Shown here: positions 56,518 to 64,000 of the stretch, piece after piece
Layout of the letters: each line of letters starts with the position of its first letter
How positions within the stretch are numbered: the stretch's first letter is position 1
Assembly (NCBI GenBank): GCA_027486585.1
Contig: JAIXOU010000034.1
Location: 1-64,000 of the forward strand
Length of the DNA stretch: 64,000 nucleotides
Reading direction: 5' to 3'
Source of the DNA: Verrucomicrobiaceae bacterium
GTDB taxonomy: Bacteria; Verrucomicrobiota; Verrucomicrobiia; Verrucomicrobiales; Verrucomicrobiaceae
Translations under genes and position numbers: made by a program
Notes under the pieces: generated by a model
Databases searched by the model: none
Told to the model about the DNA's origin: nothing
Seen by the model: the letters and a program-made list of their open reading frames with translations, nothing else

Positions 56518-57822
56518 ATGTCACACCTCTGGATAGCTTTCATTGTCTCGCTGGGCTGCGCTGGGCAAGCGTGGTCCGCTTTCACCAGCGTCACGAACCT
56601 GCGCTATCAAACTGGCACCCAGGTTCGGCAGGTGCTGGACATTCATCGGCCTGCTCCGCTGCCCTCTTCGCCGATGCCGGTCATTCTTTGGATTCATGGA
56701 GGAGGCTGGCTGGTGGGACACAAGGATGATGCTCCGCAAATCAATGAGATCACAAATGCGGGCTATGTGCTGGCTGCGATGAACTATCGCTACTCGTCCA
56801 CAGCACCCTTTCCGGCCCAGATTCAAGATGTGAAGGCGGCGATTCGTTTTCTGCGGGCCAATGCGGCCACTTACAATCTCGATCCGAGCCGCATCGCTGT
56901 CTGGGGGCAGTCCGCAGGTGCTCATCTCGCGGCGCTAGCAGCGGTGACGAGCGGCGTGTCAGAAACGACGCTTGGGCAGTCGTTCGATGTCGGTGCTAAT
57001 CTGTCGTTTTCATCCGCCGTGCAGGCTTGCGTGGCTTTCGCGACGCCTTCATATCTCGGTGATGCTGCGGTGAATGACACCACCGTCTCGACTTACCTTG
57101 GCGGCTTGCTGCCAGGCGCTTTGCCGACCGCTCAAGCGGCGAATTGCTACAACCCGGCCTATCTGGGCAATGATCCACCTTTCCTCGTCGTGCATGGCCT
57201 GACGGACACACTGGTGCCGCCGATCTATGGCAGCAATCTACACAACGCGCTCGTTGCTGCAGGTGGCAGCAGCACCTACGTCCCACTGCCGGGAGTGGGT
57301 CACACGCCCTGGGCCACAAGCGAATACCCGCGTGCGCTCGCCTTCTTCCAAAGCGTGCTGCCCACTCTGCCGCTCGCCTCGTGGCGTGAACTGCACGGCC
57401 TGCCGCGCGATGGCACTCAGGATGCGATCATTTCAGGCACGGATGGGATTGCAAACTTGCTGAAATTTGCCTTCAATCTCGCGCCCAACGCCGGATCGCT
57501 CACGATCCCAAACGCCCGCCCGCTCGCAGCTCCCACTGGCACCAGCTTGAGCGGACTCAGCGGCTTGCCGCACTTTGGATCGACGGGTTTGGGCAATCAA
57601 CTCGCGCTTACCTTTCTCCGACGCAAGGTCGCCACTGGCCCCGGCATCGGCTACGAGGTGCAGTGGTCAGATGACTTCAACACCTGGACAAGGCAGACGC
57701 TCGATGGCACGAATAGCGAGACGCTGAGCATCGACAGCAGTTGGGAGCGCGTGCGTTTTCTGCACACGCCCGGCACTGGTGCGGCGCGACGCTTCTTCCG
57801 CGTGGCAGTGCGGCGCTTCTAG
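56518..57822 (+). CDS. Secreted alpha/beta-hydrolase esterase with C-terminal verrucomicrobial module
   Basis: Start chosen is MSHLWIAFIVSLGCAGQAWS (56518), a signal peptide; an upstream start adds nine residues. The hydrolase has the oxyanion motif HGGGW (residues 60-64), nucleophile Ser132 in GQSAGAH, Asp in GLTDTLVPP and His in GVGHTPW. This puts it in the BD-FAE/esterase-lipase (xylan acetyl or feruloyl esterase-like) group. After about residue 290 comes a separate module starting near DGTQDAIISGTDGIANLLKF and ending ARRFFRVAVRRF. I know such DGxxNLLKFA modules as C-terminal domains of verrucomicrobial secreted enzymes; they may guide sorting or binding. The substrate is unknown. Confidence 0.88.
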   Translation: MSHLWIAFIVSLGCAGQAWSAFTSVTNLRYQTGTQVRQVLDIHRPAPLPSSPMPVILWIHGGGWLVGHKDDAPQINEITNAGYVLAAMNYRYSSTAPFPAQIQDVKAAIRFLRANAATYNLDPSRIAVWGQSAGAHLAALAAVTSGVSETTLGQSFDVGANLSFSSAVQACVAFATPSYLGDAAVNDTTVSTYLGGLLPGALPTAQAANCYNPAYLGNDPPFLVVHGLTDTLVPPIYGSNLHNALVAAGGSSTYVPLPGVGHTPWATSEYPRALAFFQSVLPTLPLASWRELHGLPRDGTQDAIISGTDGIANLLKFAFNLAPNAGSLTIPNARPLAAPTGTSLSGLSGLPHFGSTGLGNQLALTFLRRKVATGPGIGYEVQWSDDFNTWTRQTLDGTNSETLSIDSSWERVRFLHTPGTGAARRFFRVAVRRF

Positions 57823-57849
57823 CGTCTTGCAAGCCGAGGGCGAGTGATT

Positions 57850-58761
57850 ATGAGTGCGGGCATGGAACTGCGACATCTGCGCTACTTCATCGCCATCGCG
57901 GAGGAACTGAGCTTCTCGAAAGCGGCGGTGCGTCTGCACATTTCGCAGCCACCACTGAGCCAGCAGATCCTTGATCTCGAACGCGAACTCGGCGTGCGCC
58001 TTTTCGAGCGTGGCCCGCGCAAAGTAAAGCTCACCCACGCGGGTGAGGCCTTCCTCTCGGAGGCACGCGCCACGCTCTCGCAGGCTGGCAATGCCGTGCT
58101 AACCGCGCAGCGTGCGGATCGTGGCGAAGTCGGCCAGCTACACATCGGCTACCTCACTTCCGCCACGAACGCCTCCTTTGCCGCGATCATCCACGACTTC
58201 CGCCAGCAGCATCCGCAAGTCGCGCTGCATCTGCGCGACATGAACGAAGTGGACATGCTCCGCGCCATTCGTGAAGGCAGCCTACACGCAGCGCTGCTCC
58301 GAGCCGTGCCCGAGGATGACGAACTCGCTGTCGCCCCTTTGTGGGCCGACACCATCAACGTCGCGCTACCAGCCACGCATCCTCTCGCACGCAAAAAGAG
58401 CATCAGCATCCGCGACCTCGCCGCCGAGTCCTTCATCATCCTCGATCCTTCGTTTTATCCCATCGCCAGCAACTGCTTCATGCTTACCTGCCGCGAGGTC
58501 GGCTTCATCCCTCGCATCACCCAGCACGCCAGTAATTACCTCAGCCTGCTCTGGCTCGTCGCCTCTGGTCTCGGCATCGCCTTGGCTACCGACAGCCTGC
58601 GCGATTTACAACGCGACGGCATGATCTGGAAACCTCTGTGCGATGTGCCCAAAGACGCCCGCATGTTGCTCGTCACCCGCAAAGACAACACCTCCCCCGT
58701 GCTCACTGCATTTAAGACGATAGCGGCCAAATACACCAAACAGCGCAGCAAGCGAGGGTGA
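57850..58761 (+). CDS. LysR-type regulator, CatM/BenM-like
   Basis: Helix-turn-helix MELRHLRYFIAIAEELSFSK with AAVRLHISQPPLSQQILDLE is typical of the BenM/CatM/CynR branch. The effector domain includes LHIGYLTSATNASFAAIIHD and LWLVASGLGIALATDSL. The first Met could be at 57862 (MELRH), at 57850 (MSAG) or GTG at 57844; 57850 has a GAGGG-like ribosome site upstream. The gene follows the esterase gene on the same strand. Nearby targets are not obvious. Confidence 0.9.
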   Translation: MSAGMELRHLRYFIAIAEELSFSKAAVRLHISQPPLSQQILDLERELGVRLFERGPRKVKLTHAGEAFLSEARATLSQAGNAVLTAQRADRGEVGQLHIGYLTSATNASFAAIIHDFRQQHPQVALHLRDMNEVDMLRAIREGSLHAALLRAVPEDDELAVAPLWADTINVALPATHPLARKKSISIRDLAAESFIILDPSFYPIASNCFMLTCREVGFIPRITQHASNYLSLLWLVASGLGIALATDSLRDLQRDGMIWKPLCDVPKDARMLLVTRKDNTSPVLTAFKTIAAKYTKQRSKRG

Positions 58762-58834
58762 GACTGGCTATCCAGAAATCTTTCCTGCGTGATGGCCGTA
58801 TGGCATGATAGCCATTCCAATCAATCCCATTTCC

Positions 58835-59476
58835 ATGAATCATCGCCTCCTTTGCCTGCTCGCCGTAGTTTCCATCTCCACCTGCGCTGAGGCCCAGACA
58901 GTCGATCCGAAACCGCTTGTCGAAAAAGCTCTCGCCGCCATCGGTGGGCAGGACAAATTGCTCAAGATTTTCCGCATCAAGGAAATCTTCCACTTCGGCA
59001 GCACGCCCGAGCCTGCCGCGGGCAAGAAGCGCTCCACCCGCGAGTCAATCCTTTCCCAGCCGGACAAATGGTGGATCAACAAAAAGGAACGCGGTGTCGA
59101 ACCGGCCAAGGACGACGTGCGCGCGTGGTCGCTCGACTTGCTGGTCGATGAAAAGTCGAAGTTTGAGGTCATCCCCGACCTCACGGACGAAGGCAAAACT
59201 CTCCTCGGCCTGCGCGTCAGCGGAAGTGTCGCACCGGCGATGGATTTCTACTTCGACAAGGAGACTTCGCTTCTCCACCGCCTCGACTGGCGCGGTGATT
59301 TCTATCGCTTCAGCGAATGGAAGGAACACGACGGCCTGAAATACGCCAGCAAGACGATCATCTTCAAAGTGAATGGCAGCAAACCGTGGTTCTTCCACGA
59401 AGTCACCGAAATCGAACGCCTCGCTCAACTGCCGGAAGGTCTGGTAAAGCCACAGGCAAAAGATTTACCCAAATAG
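58835..59476 (+). CDS. LolA-like periplasmic protein of unknown function
   Basis: Start chosen is MNHRLLCLLAVVSISTCAEA (signal peptide, 58835); the upstream frame is open. Mature region VDPKPLVEKALAAIGGQDKL then WWINKKERGVEP and LLGLRVSGSVAPAMDFYFDK resembles the LolA/outer-membrane lipoprotein-sorting fold in its alternating strand pattern. The sequence lacks clear lipid-carrier motifs, so this is a fold-level guess. It is separated by 36 bases from the molybdopterin oxidoreductase gene and may be its accessory protein. Confidence 0.65.
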   Translation: MNHRLLCLLAVVSISTCAEAQTVDPKPLVEKALAAIGGQDKLLKIFRIKEIFHFGSTPEPAAGKKRSTRESILSQPDKWWINKKERGVEPAKDDVRAWSLDLLVDEKSKFEVIPDLTDEGKTLLGLRVSGSVAPAMDFYFDKETSLLHRLDWRGDFYRFSEWKEHDGLKYASKTIIFKVNGSKPWFFHEVTEIERLAQLPEGLVKPQAKDLPK

Positions 59477-59512
59477 CTGCGCCCTATCCTGCGGCGTCAT
59501 CACCCACAATCT

Positions 59513-60793
59513 ATGCCACTGTCCCCCGAATCAGAACCGCTCTCGCGTCGCGCCTTTGTGCGCAATACCTCCATGCTCGCAGCGTCCACGCTCGCGGGTG
59601 GAATCGCCGGTCGATCCACCATAGCGGACGCTGCTCCGCCGAAGACCGTGCCTGCGTCCTATCCGCATCCATTGCTCACGGCGTCCGATGATTATTACGA
59701 TGTGTCGCGTGGCAATCCGAAGCCTCATTCGCTCGTCGGCGAGGCGCTCGTCGAGGCGCGGCTCACGGCCGAGTCGTGGCGACTGGAGATCGTCGCCGAC
59801 CCGTTCACGAGCGAGCTGGTGAAGGAACCCGCGAGCCTCACCAAAGCGCTCACGCTCGACGATGGCACTGCTCTCGATCTGCCCGCGCTAATCGAGCTGG
59901 GGAAGAAGCACAGCGTCCGTTTTCTCAAAGCCATCCAGTGCTTGAACATCGCCGCGCCGCTCGGCCAGGGCTTGTGGGAAGGCGTGCCATTGCGCGAGGT
60001 GCTGCGGCTCTGCGGCACGATGAAGAACGTGCGGCGCATATATTACTGGGGCTATCACAACAACGATCCGAAGCAGGTCTTCCAGTCGTCGCTCAGCTAC
60101 ACGGAAGCGATGGAGACACCGCCCGGCGATCTGCCGCCATTTCTCGCCTACCGCCTCAACGGCAAGCCGATCCCGCTCAAGCGCGGCGGGCCGGTGCGGC
60201 TAATCGTGCCATGGGCGCATGGCTTCAAGTCGATCAAATGGCTCCAGCGCATCGCGGTGACGAATGATTTCAAAGCCAACGACACCTACGCAAATCAGAA
60301 CAACGATCCCGAGTCCCATCTCAAGACGGCGGCATATATCGACGATGCGCCCGATAAGTATGACGTGGGAAAACCGATCTTCCTCAGCGGCCTCGCGCTC
60401 GCCGGCTTGTCGGGATTGAAGCGTGTCGAGCATTGGCTGCATCGCATTGAGCCCGGCGCGAAATCGGTGGTGCAGGACGATGAGACGTATCGCGCCGCGA
60501 GCTGGACACCGTGCGAACTGGAAGCTCTGCCAACGGATTGGAGCAGCGTGTTTCCTGCGGGTGTTTCGTCGAAGGATGTGCTCGGTTTTGACCCAAAGAC
60601 CGGCCAACCTATGGCGTGGCCGCTGCGTTACAGCATGATCTCATGGTCCACGATGCTGCGCGATTTGCCGCCTGGCAAATACGAGTTCCGCGCCCGTGCT
60701 GTGGACCTCAACGACTTCGCCCAACCCGAACCACGACCGGTGCAGAAGACCGGCAAAAACGCCGTCGAAGTGCATCGCTTCGAGGTAAGTTAG
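59513..60793 (+). CDS. Tat-exported sulfite oxidase-family molybdopterin oxidoreductase
   Basis: The twin-arginine signal SRRAFVRNTSMLAASTLAGG is at residues 11-30. The oxidoreductase molybdopterin-binding domain includes the molybdenum-ligand candidate Cys143 (KAIQCLNIAAP), then GLWEGVPLREVLRL, the ribbon PVRLIVPWAHGFKSIKWLQR and a C-terminal Ig-like dimerisation region (WTPCELEALP to the end). It resembles sulfite dehydrogenase and SoxC-type enzymes without a heme domain. It would be periplasmic. No cytochrome partner is encoded immediately adjacent, and no molybdopterin biosynthesis genes are in the window. Substrate could be sulfite or another S- or N-oxide. Confidence 0.88.
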   Translation: MPLSPESEPLSRRAFVRNTSMLAASTLAGGIAGRSTIADAAPPKTVPASYPHPLLTASDDYYDVSRGNPKPHSLVGEALVEARLTAESWRLEIVADPFTSELVKEPASLTKALTLDDGTALDLPALIELGKKHSVRFLKAIQCLNIAAPLGQGLWEGVPLREVLRLCGTMKNVRRIYYWGYHNNDPKQVFQSSLSYTEAMETPPGDLPPFLAYRLNGKPIPLKRGGPVRLIVPWAHGFKSIKWLQRIAVTNDFKANDTYANQNNDPESHLKTAAYIDDAPDKYDVGKPIFLSGLALAGLSGLKRVEHWLHRIEPGAKSVVQDDETYRAASWTPCELEALPTDWSSVFPAGVSSKDVLGFDPKTGQPMAWPLRYSMISWSTMLRDLPPGKYEFRARAVDLNDFAQPEPRPVQKTGKNAVEVHRFEVS

Positions 60794-60853
60794 CCAATGC
60801 CATTACCCATGCAGTGCCTGCACTAGCGATGACATCTGCCTACCTTTTCGCCC

Positions 60854-61573
60854 ATGAAACTTATCCTTCCACTGTTTACTGCCTTGTTATTGGCACCTGT
60901 TACGCTCAACGCCGTCGAGCCTGGTGACTTCAGTAAAGCAAACCAAGGTCCTGCGAACGACGACCCAAATCTGCCGCTCGTCATGATCATTGGCGACTCC
61001 ATCAGTGTCGGCTACACCGATGAAGTGCGCAGACTTTTGGCAGGCAAAGCCAATGTTCACCGCGTAGTTGGCAATGCAGGGCCGAGCAGCAGCGGTGTCC
61101 AGAAGTTGAAAGAATGGCTCGCCCCGACCAATGGCACCTGGGACGTGATCCACTTCAACTTCGGCCTACACGACCTCAAGCTCGGCACTGGCGGCAAGGG
61201 CAACCAACCTTACGCCACTTCCGACGGCCACCAGGTTTCGATCGAAGACTACGAGAAGAATTTGAGCCAGATCGTGGCCAAATTCAAAACCACCGGTGCC
61301 GCGCTGGTCTGGTGCTCAACGACCCCCGTCCCCGCAGGTAAAGTCGATCCACCCCGACAGCCCGACGACGTGATGAAATACAACGAAGTCGCGCGCCAAG
61401 TGATGATTAAAAACGGCGTGGCCATCGACGATCTCTTTGCCACCGCACTGCCTAGGCTCGCGGACATTCAGCTGCCGCTCAACGTCCACTTCACCAAAGA
61501 AGGTTACGCCGAACTGGCCAAACAAGTCGCAGCGAGCATTGAAGAAGCACTCAAGAAACGCGGAGCTCGTTGA
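60854..61573 (+). CDS. Secreted SGNH/GDSL-type hydrolase
   Basis: A 239-residue SGNH hydrolase with signal peptide MKLILPLFTALLLAPVTLNA. Block I has IIGDSISVGY with Ser49; the oxyanion Gly/Asn is in VIHFNFGLHDLK; and the C-terminal Asp/His pair appears as IQLPLNVHFTKEGY. Such enzymes act as carbohydrate esterases or lipases, here likely de-esterifying plant or algal polysaccharides. A BNR-type sialidase remnant follows directly. Confidence 0.9.
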   Translation: MKLILPLFTALLLAPVTLNAVEPGDFSKANQGPANDDPNLPLVMIIGDSISVGYTDEVRRLLAGKANVHRVVGNAGPSSSGVQKLKEWLAPTNGTWDVIHFNFGLHDLKLGTGGKGNQPYATSDGHQVSIEDYEKNLSQIVAKFKTTGAALVWCSTTPVPAGKVDPPRQPDDVMKYNEVARQVMIKNGVAIDDLFATALPRLADIQLPLNVHFTKEGYAELAKQVAASIEEALKKRGAR

Positions 61574-61576
61574 AAC

Positions 61577-61809
61577 GATGCCGATTCAATCTCAGTTTCA
61601 CCATGATCGAACCCGGCGGATTCCAGTCGCCCGACGGCACGAGCTACATCTCCAATGATCGCAATCGCGCCACCGACGGCGAAATCTTGATGGCCTGCTT
61701 CACCGAGGAAGACATCCTCGCTTAGAAACTCATCGGCCCGAAATCGAAGCTCAAGAGGCTTGTCAGTCGGCCGCTGAAGTTAAAGAAGCCGACGAGCCAA
61801 ACCAAATGA
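61577..61809 (+). pseudogene. Remnant of a BNR-repeat sialidase-type gene, C-terminal end
   Basis: The reading frame RFNLSFTMIEPGGFQSPDGT, then SYISNDRNRATDGEILMACF and TEEDILA, has an in-frame TAG (61723-61725) and then continues KLIGPKSKLKRLVSRPLKLK to a TGA (61807-61809). The DRNR...EILMA.FTEEDI pattern is the C-terminal end of exo-alpha-sialidase/BNR proteins as I recall them. The gene has lost its front part and contains a stop. It has no start codon of its own. Confidence 0.7.
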
Positions 61810-61865
61810 TCGGTCTTACGGACAGGCTTTAAAACGACTCTTATCTGTTTAAGCTAAAAAAATCC

Positions 61866-62177
61866 ATGCGCACCTTTGCCACTCTCTTAGCCACACTCCT
61901 TGCTTCCGCTGTCATCAGCTTTGGCGCGGATGCAATTTCGCTCACGCTGAGCGCCAACCAAATGTCCATTGCTACGGGACAACCTTCCCTGGTGCTTATG
62001 TCGAGCGGCTCTGTTCACATCCCCGTGTGGTCGTTGTCCGGTGGCTCCGTGGGGCAATCGGTCGCTGGACTGGTGAGTGGTCTCCCCAGCGGGTGCGCTG
62101 CCGTGAAGGTCGAGATTGTTGTGACCACGACAGACGCTGCGACGACAGGGAGTTCTGAGAGTCAGCCAAAGAAATGA
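61866..62177 (+). CDS. Small exported hypothetical protein
   Basis: A 103-residue protein with a clear signal peptide (MRTFATLLATLLASAVISFG). The mature part is Ser/Gly/Val-rich (SSGSVHIPVWSLSGGSVGQS, then VAGLVSGLPSGCAAVKVEIV) without a recognised domain. It ends abruptly in TGSSESQPKK and may be a truncated form. It is not in a transcription unit that suggests a role. Confidence 0.5.
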   Translation: MRTFATLLATLLASAVISFGADAISLTLSANQMSIATGQPSLVLMSSGSVHIPVWSLSGGSVGQSVAGLVSGLPSGCAAVKVEIVVTTTDAATTGSSESQPKK

Positions 62178-62243
62178 ATCCGCCAAAACGGGCAAATAGT
62201 GAAAGGCATCATCGCGTAATCTTGTTCCTTCTTTTCTGCTATC

Positions 62244-64000
62244 ATGCGCCAGTCGTTTCGTTTTCATTTGTTCTTATTCGGGTTTGCCTCGGTCACTTAT
62301 GCCGTGGAGCCCATTCATTTCAGTCGCGAGATTTTACCGATCCTCTCGGAGAACTGCCTGTCGTGCCACGGGCAGGACGAGAAACATCGTAAGGCGGATC
62401 TGCGACTCGATACCCGCGAGGGAGCGACGGCGTTGCAAGATGGTGTTGCCGCCATCGTGTCGGGTAAGCCGGAGTTGAGTGAGTTGGTGGAGCGCATTGT
62501 GAGCGACGACAAGGACGAGTTGATGCCGCCGCCGAAGTCGCACAAGCCGCGGCTGAAGCCCGAGCAGGTGGAGCTAATGAAACGTTGGATCGCAGAGGGG
62601 GCTGTCTGGGGCAAGCATTGGGCCTATGAAATGCCTGTGCGTGGTGCGGACCCACTGTCTGGCGATGGACGGGGGGACGCCAATGCTCCTGCACACTTCC
62701 CGCTGCGCTCGGCGATTGATCGCTTCGTCTGGGCGCGATTGAAGAAGGAACATCTCCAACCCACACCCGAAGCCGAGCGGCACACTTTGCTCCGGCGTGT
62801 TTCCTTCGATCTCACCGGGCTGCCGCCGAAGGTCGAGGAAGTGGCAGCATTTGATGGTTCGTCGGCTAGTTACGAAGCGGTGGTGGATCGGTTGCTCGCT
62901 TCGCCTCACTTCGGCGAGCGCATGGCGATGTGGTGGCTGGATGCGGCCCGTTATGCGGACACAGATGGGTTTCAGTCGGACTCGAACCGAGAGAACTGGC
63001 CATGGCGGGACTGGGTCGTGGAGGCCTTCAATGCGAACATGCGTTTTGATCAATTTACCCTAGAGCAGTTCGCTGGGGACCTTCTGCCAAATGCCACGCC
63101 AGAGCAGAAGCTGGCGACTGCGTTTCACCGCAATCACATGACGAACGGCGAAGGCGGACGCGATCCTGAGGAATCGCGCGTGGACTATGTGCTGGATCGC
63201 GTCAACACCATCGGTTCGGTCTGGCTGGGCCTCACGCTGGGTTGCACGCAGTGTCATTCACACAAGTTTGATCCGATTGCTCAAACGGATTACTACGGGC
63301 TTACGGCTTTCTTCAACAGCATCGACGAGGACGGTAAGGCGGGGAAAAGCGCCAAGCCCTATCTCAAGTATGAATCCAAACACGTCTCACGGGCGATTGA
63401 GGAAGCGCAGCATCTGGTGGATGGCCGCAAGGTTGCCGAGATCGCGGCTCGCAAAGCCGCAGAAACTCCCTTTGCCGGCTGGCTCGACGCGCGAAAGCAA
63501 GAGGTGCAAGGTGGTTTTGCGGCATGGCAGTCGTTGCGCGGCGCGCTAGAATCCAGCGAGGGTTCGAAACTGACGCAGGAAGCGGATGCCACAGTGCAGG
63601 TTGCTGGGCCGAATCCGAATCAGGACGACTATCGTCTCATCGCTCCGGTGAAGCTCGCGCGCGTAACCGGCCTGCGATTGGAGGTGCTGCCTCATGCCTC
63701 GCATGTGAAGGGGGCGTTTTCCCGTGGGAAATCCGGCGAGTTCATCCTGACGGATATCAAAGTTCAGGTGCGTCGGCGTGGCAGTAGCCAGATCCGCGAC
63801 GTGCTGGTGAAGAGTGCTGCTGCCGATTTTGTTCCCCCTGGTAAGGGTGGTTACGGCGACATTAAGGGAGTGCTCGATGACGACCCACGCAATGGCTGGA
63901 GCACCAAGGGGGCACCTAGCATCGCGCCACACACTGCGGTCTTTGCCTTAGCCGAGCCGCTGGTGCTCGCGACTGAGGACGAGCTGATCTTTGAACTTAG
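62244..64000 (+). CDS. DUF1549-type cytochrome domain protein (partial, runs off the end)
   Basis: The ATG at 62244 opens a signal peptide (MRQSFRFHLFLFGFASVTYA) and the reading frame stays open to the window edge, at least 585 codons. N-terminal cytochrome motif Cys38-Leu-Ser-Cys41-His42 (ENCLSCHGQDE) is followed by LMPPPKSHKPRLKPEQVELM and WIAEGA, the usual planctomycete cytochrome C core. DUF1549 follows: AIDRFVWARLKKEHLQPTPE, RRVSFDLTGLPPK and DADRLLASPHFGERM-like. A second Cys334-Thr-Gln-Cys337-His338 sits in GCTQCHSHKFDPI. The gene is likely followed by a DUF1501 gene beyond the edge, as in related genomes; that is a prediction. Confidence 0.88.
   Translation, partial: MRQSFRFHLFLFGFASVTYAVEPIHFSREILPILSENCLSCHGQDEKHRKADLRLDTREGATALQDGVAAIVSGKPELSELVERIVSDDKDELMPPPKSHKPRLKPEQVELMKRWIAEGAVWGKHWAYEMPVRGADPLSGDGRGDANAPAHFPLRSAIDRFVWARLKKEHLQPTPEAERHTLLRRVSFDLTGLPPKVEEVAAFDGSSASYEAVVDRLLASPHFGERMAMWWLDAARYADTDGFQSDSNRENWPWRDWVVEAFNANMRFDQFTLEQFAGDLLPNATPEQKLATAFHRNHMTNGEGGRDPEESRVDYVLDRVNTIGSVWLGLTLGCTQCHSHKFDPIAQTDYYGLTAFFNSIDEDGKAGKSAKPYLKYESKHVSRAIEEAQHLVDGRKVAEIAARKAAETPFAGWLDARKQEVQGGFAAWQSLRGALESSEGSKLTQEADATVQVAGPNPNQDDYRLIAPVKLARVTGLRLEVLPHASHVKGAFSRGKSGEFILTDIKVQVRRRGSSQIRDVLVKSAAADFVPPGKGGYGDIKGVLDDDPRNGWSTKGAPSIAPHTAVFALAEPLVLATEDELIFEL

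Overview
The window looks like part of a chromosome from a Verrucomicrobiota bacterium close to the Verrucomicrobiaceae (Prosthecobacter-like). This rests on family content, not on a database search. The markers are planctomycete/verrucomicrobial c-type cytochrome proteins (DUF1592- and DUF1549-type), a DUF1552 protein, a secreted sulfatase, Tat-exported sugar-isomerase-fold and molybdopterin proteins, an autotransporter-repeat protein with a PEP-CTERM tail, and an esterase with a C-terminal module that I associate with this phylum. I saw no rRNA, tRNA, CRISPR array, prophage or insertion sequence.

Layout. 1-666: an ADP-ribosyltransferase-like gene overlapping a partner that leaves the window. 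678-9912: mostly housekeeping genes (mutS, an RsuA-type pseudouridine synthase, glmM, DUF1015, an L,D-transpeptidase), plus a sulfatase and a sugar-isomerase-fold protein. 9920-18225: an HD-type hydrolase, a decayed LysR copy, a DUF1552-quinoprotein-cytochrome c locus, and an intact LysR gene facing a small ferredoxin. 18271-27488: a second DUF1592 cytochrome, psd, a second pseudouridine synthase, a class V aminotransferase, a lactonase-fold protein, an unusual secreted protein and a membrane glycosyltransferase. 27978-36169: two envelope proteins, corA, a DEAD-box helicase, a YifB/ComM ATPase and mtnP. 36245-40496: a BcsS-like outer-membrane protein, a cellulose-synthase-like enzyme and a secreted glycoside-hydrolase-like protein, a probable exopolysaccharide locus. 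40543-45311: methionine salvage (mtnA, then mtnB-mtnD-mtnC), interrupted by a toxin-antitoxin pair and gene debris. 45469-48089: a two-component system whose sensor carries discoidin-like domains. 48178-53347: a sulfur locus (Cys-rich Rrf2 regulator, DUF2292, porin, sulfonate-type binding lipoprotein, cysK, M14-type hydrolase). 53500-62177: an autotransporter-repeat protein, a broken cysE, an esterase, a LysR gene, a molybdopterin oxidoreductase, an SGNH hydrolase, a sialidase remnant and a small exported protein. 62244-64000: the start of a DUF1549-type cytochrome protein.

Together the genes describe a Gram-negative heterotroph with a large secreted hydrolase and c-type cytochrome repertoire. 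It recycles methylthioadenosine through MtnP, MtnA, MtnB, MtnC and MtnD, and has a candidate sulfur-responsive uptake and cysteine-synthesis locus. Accessory stretches carry several visible remnants (a LysR gene, a piece of mtnA, cysE, a sialidase), showing active gene loss next to working relatives. The most interesting candidates for new biology are the sulfur locus, the BcsS-like/glycosyltransferase/hydrolase locus, the discoidin-sensor kinase and the edge ADP-ribosyltransferase pair.
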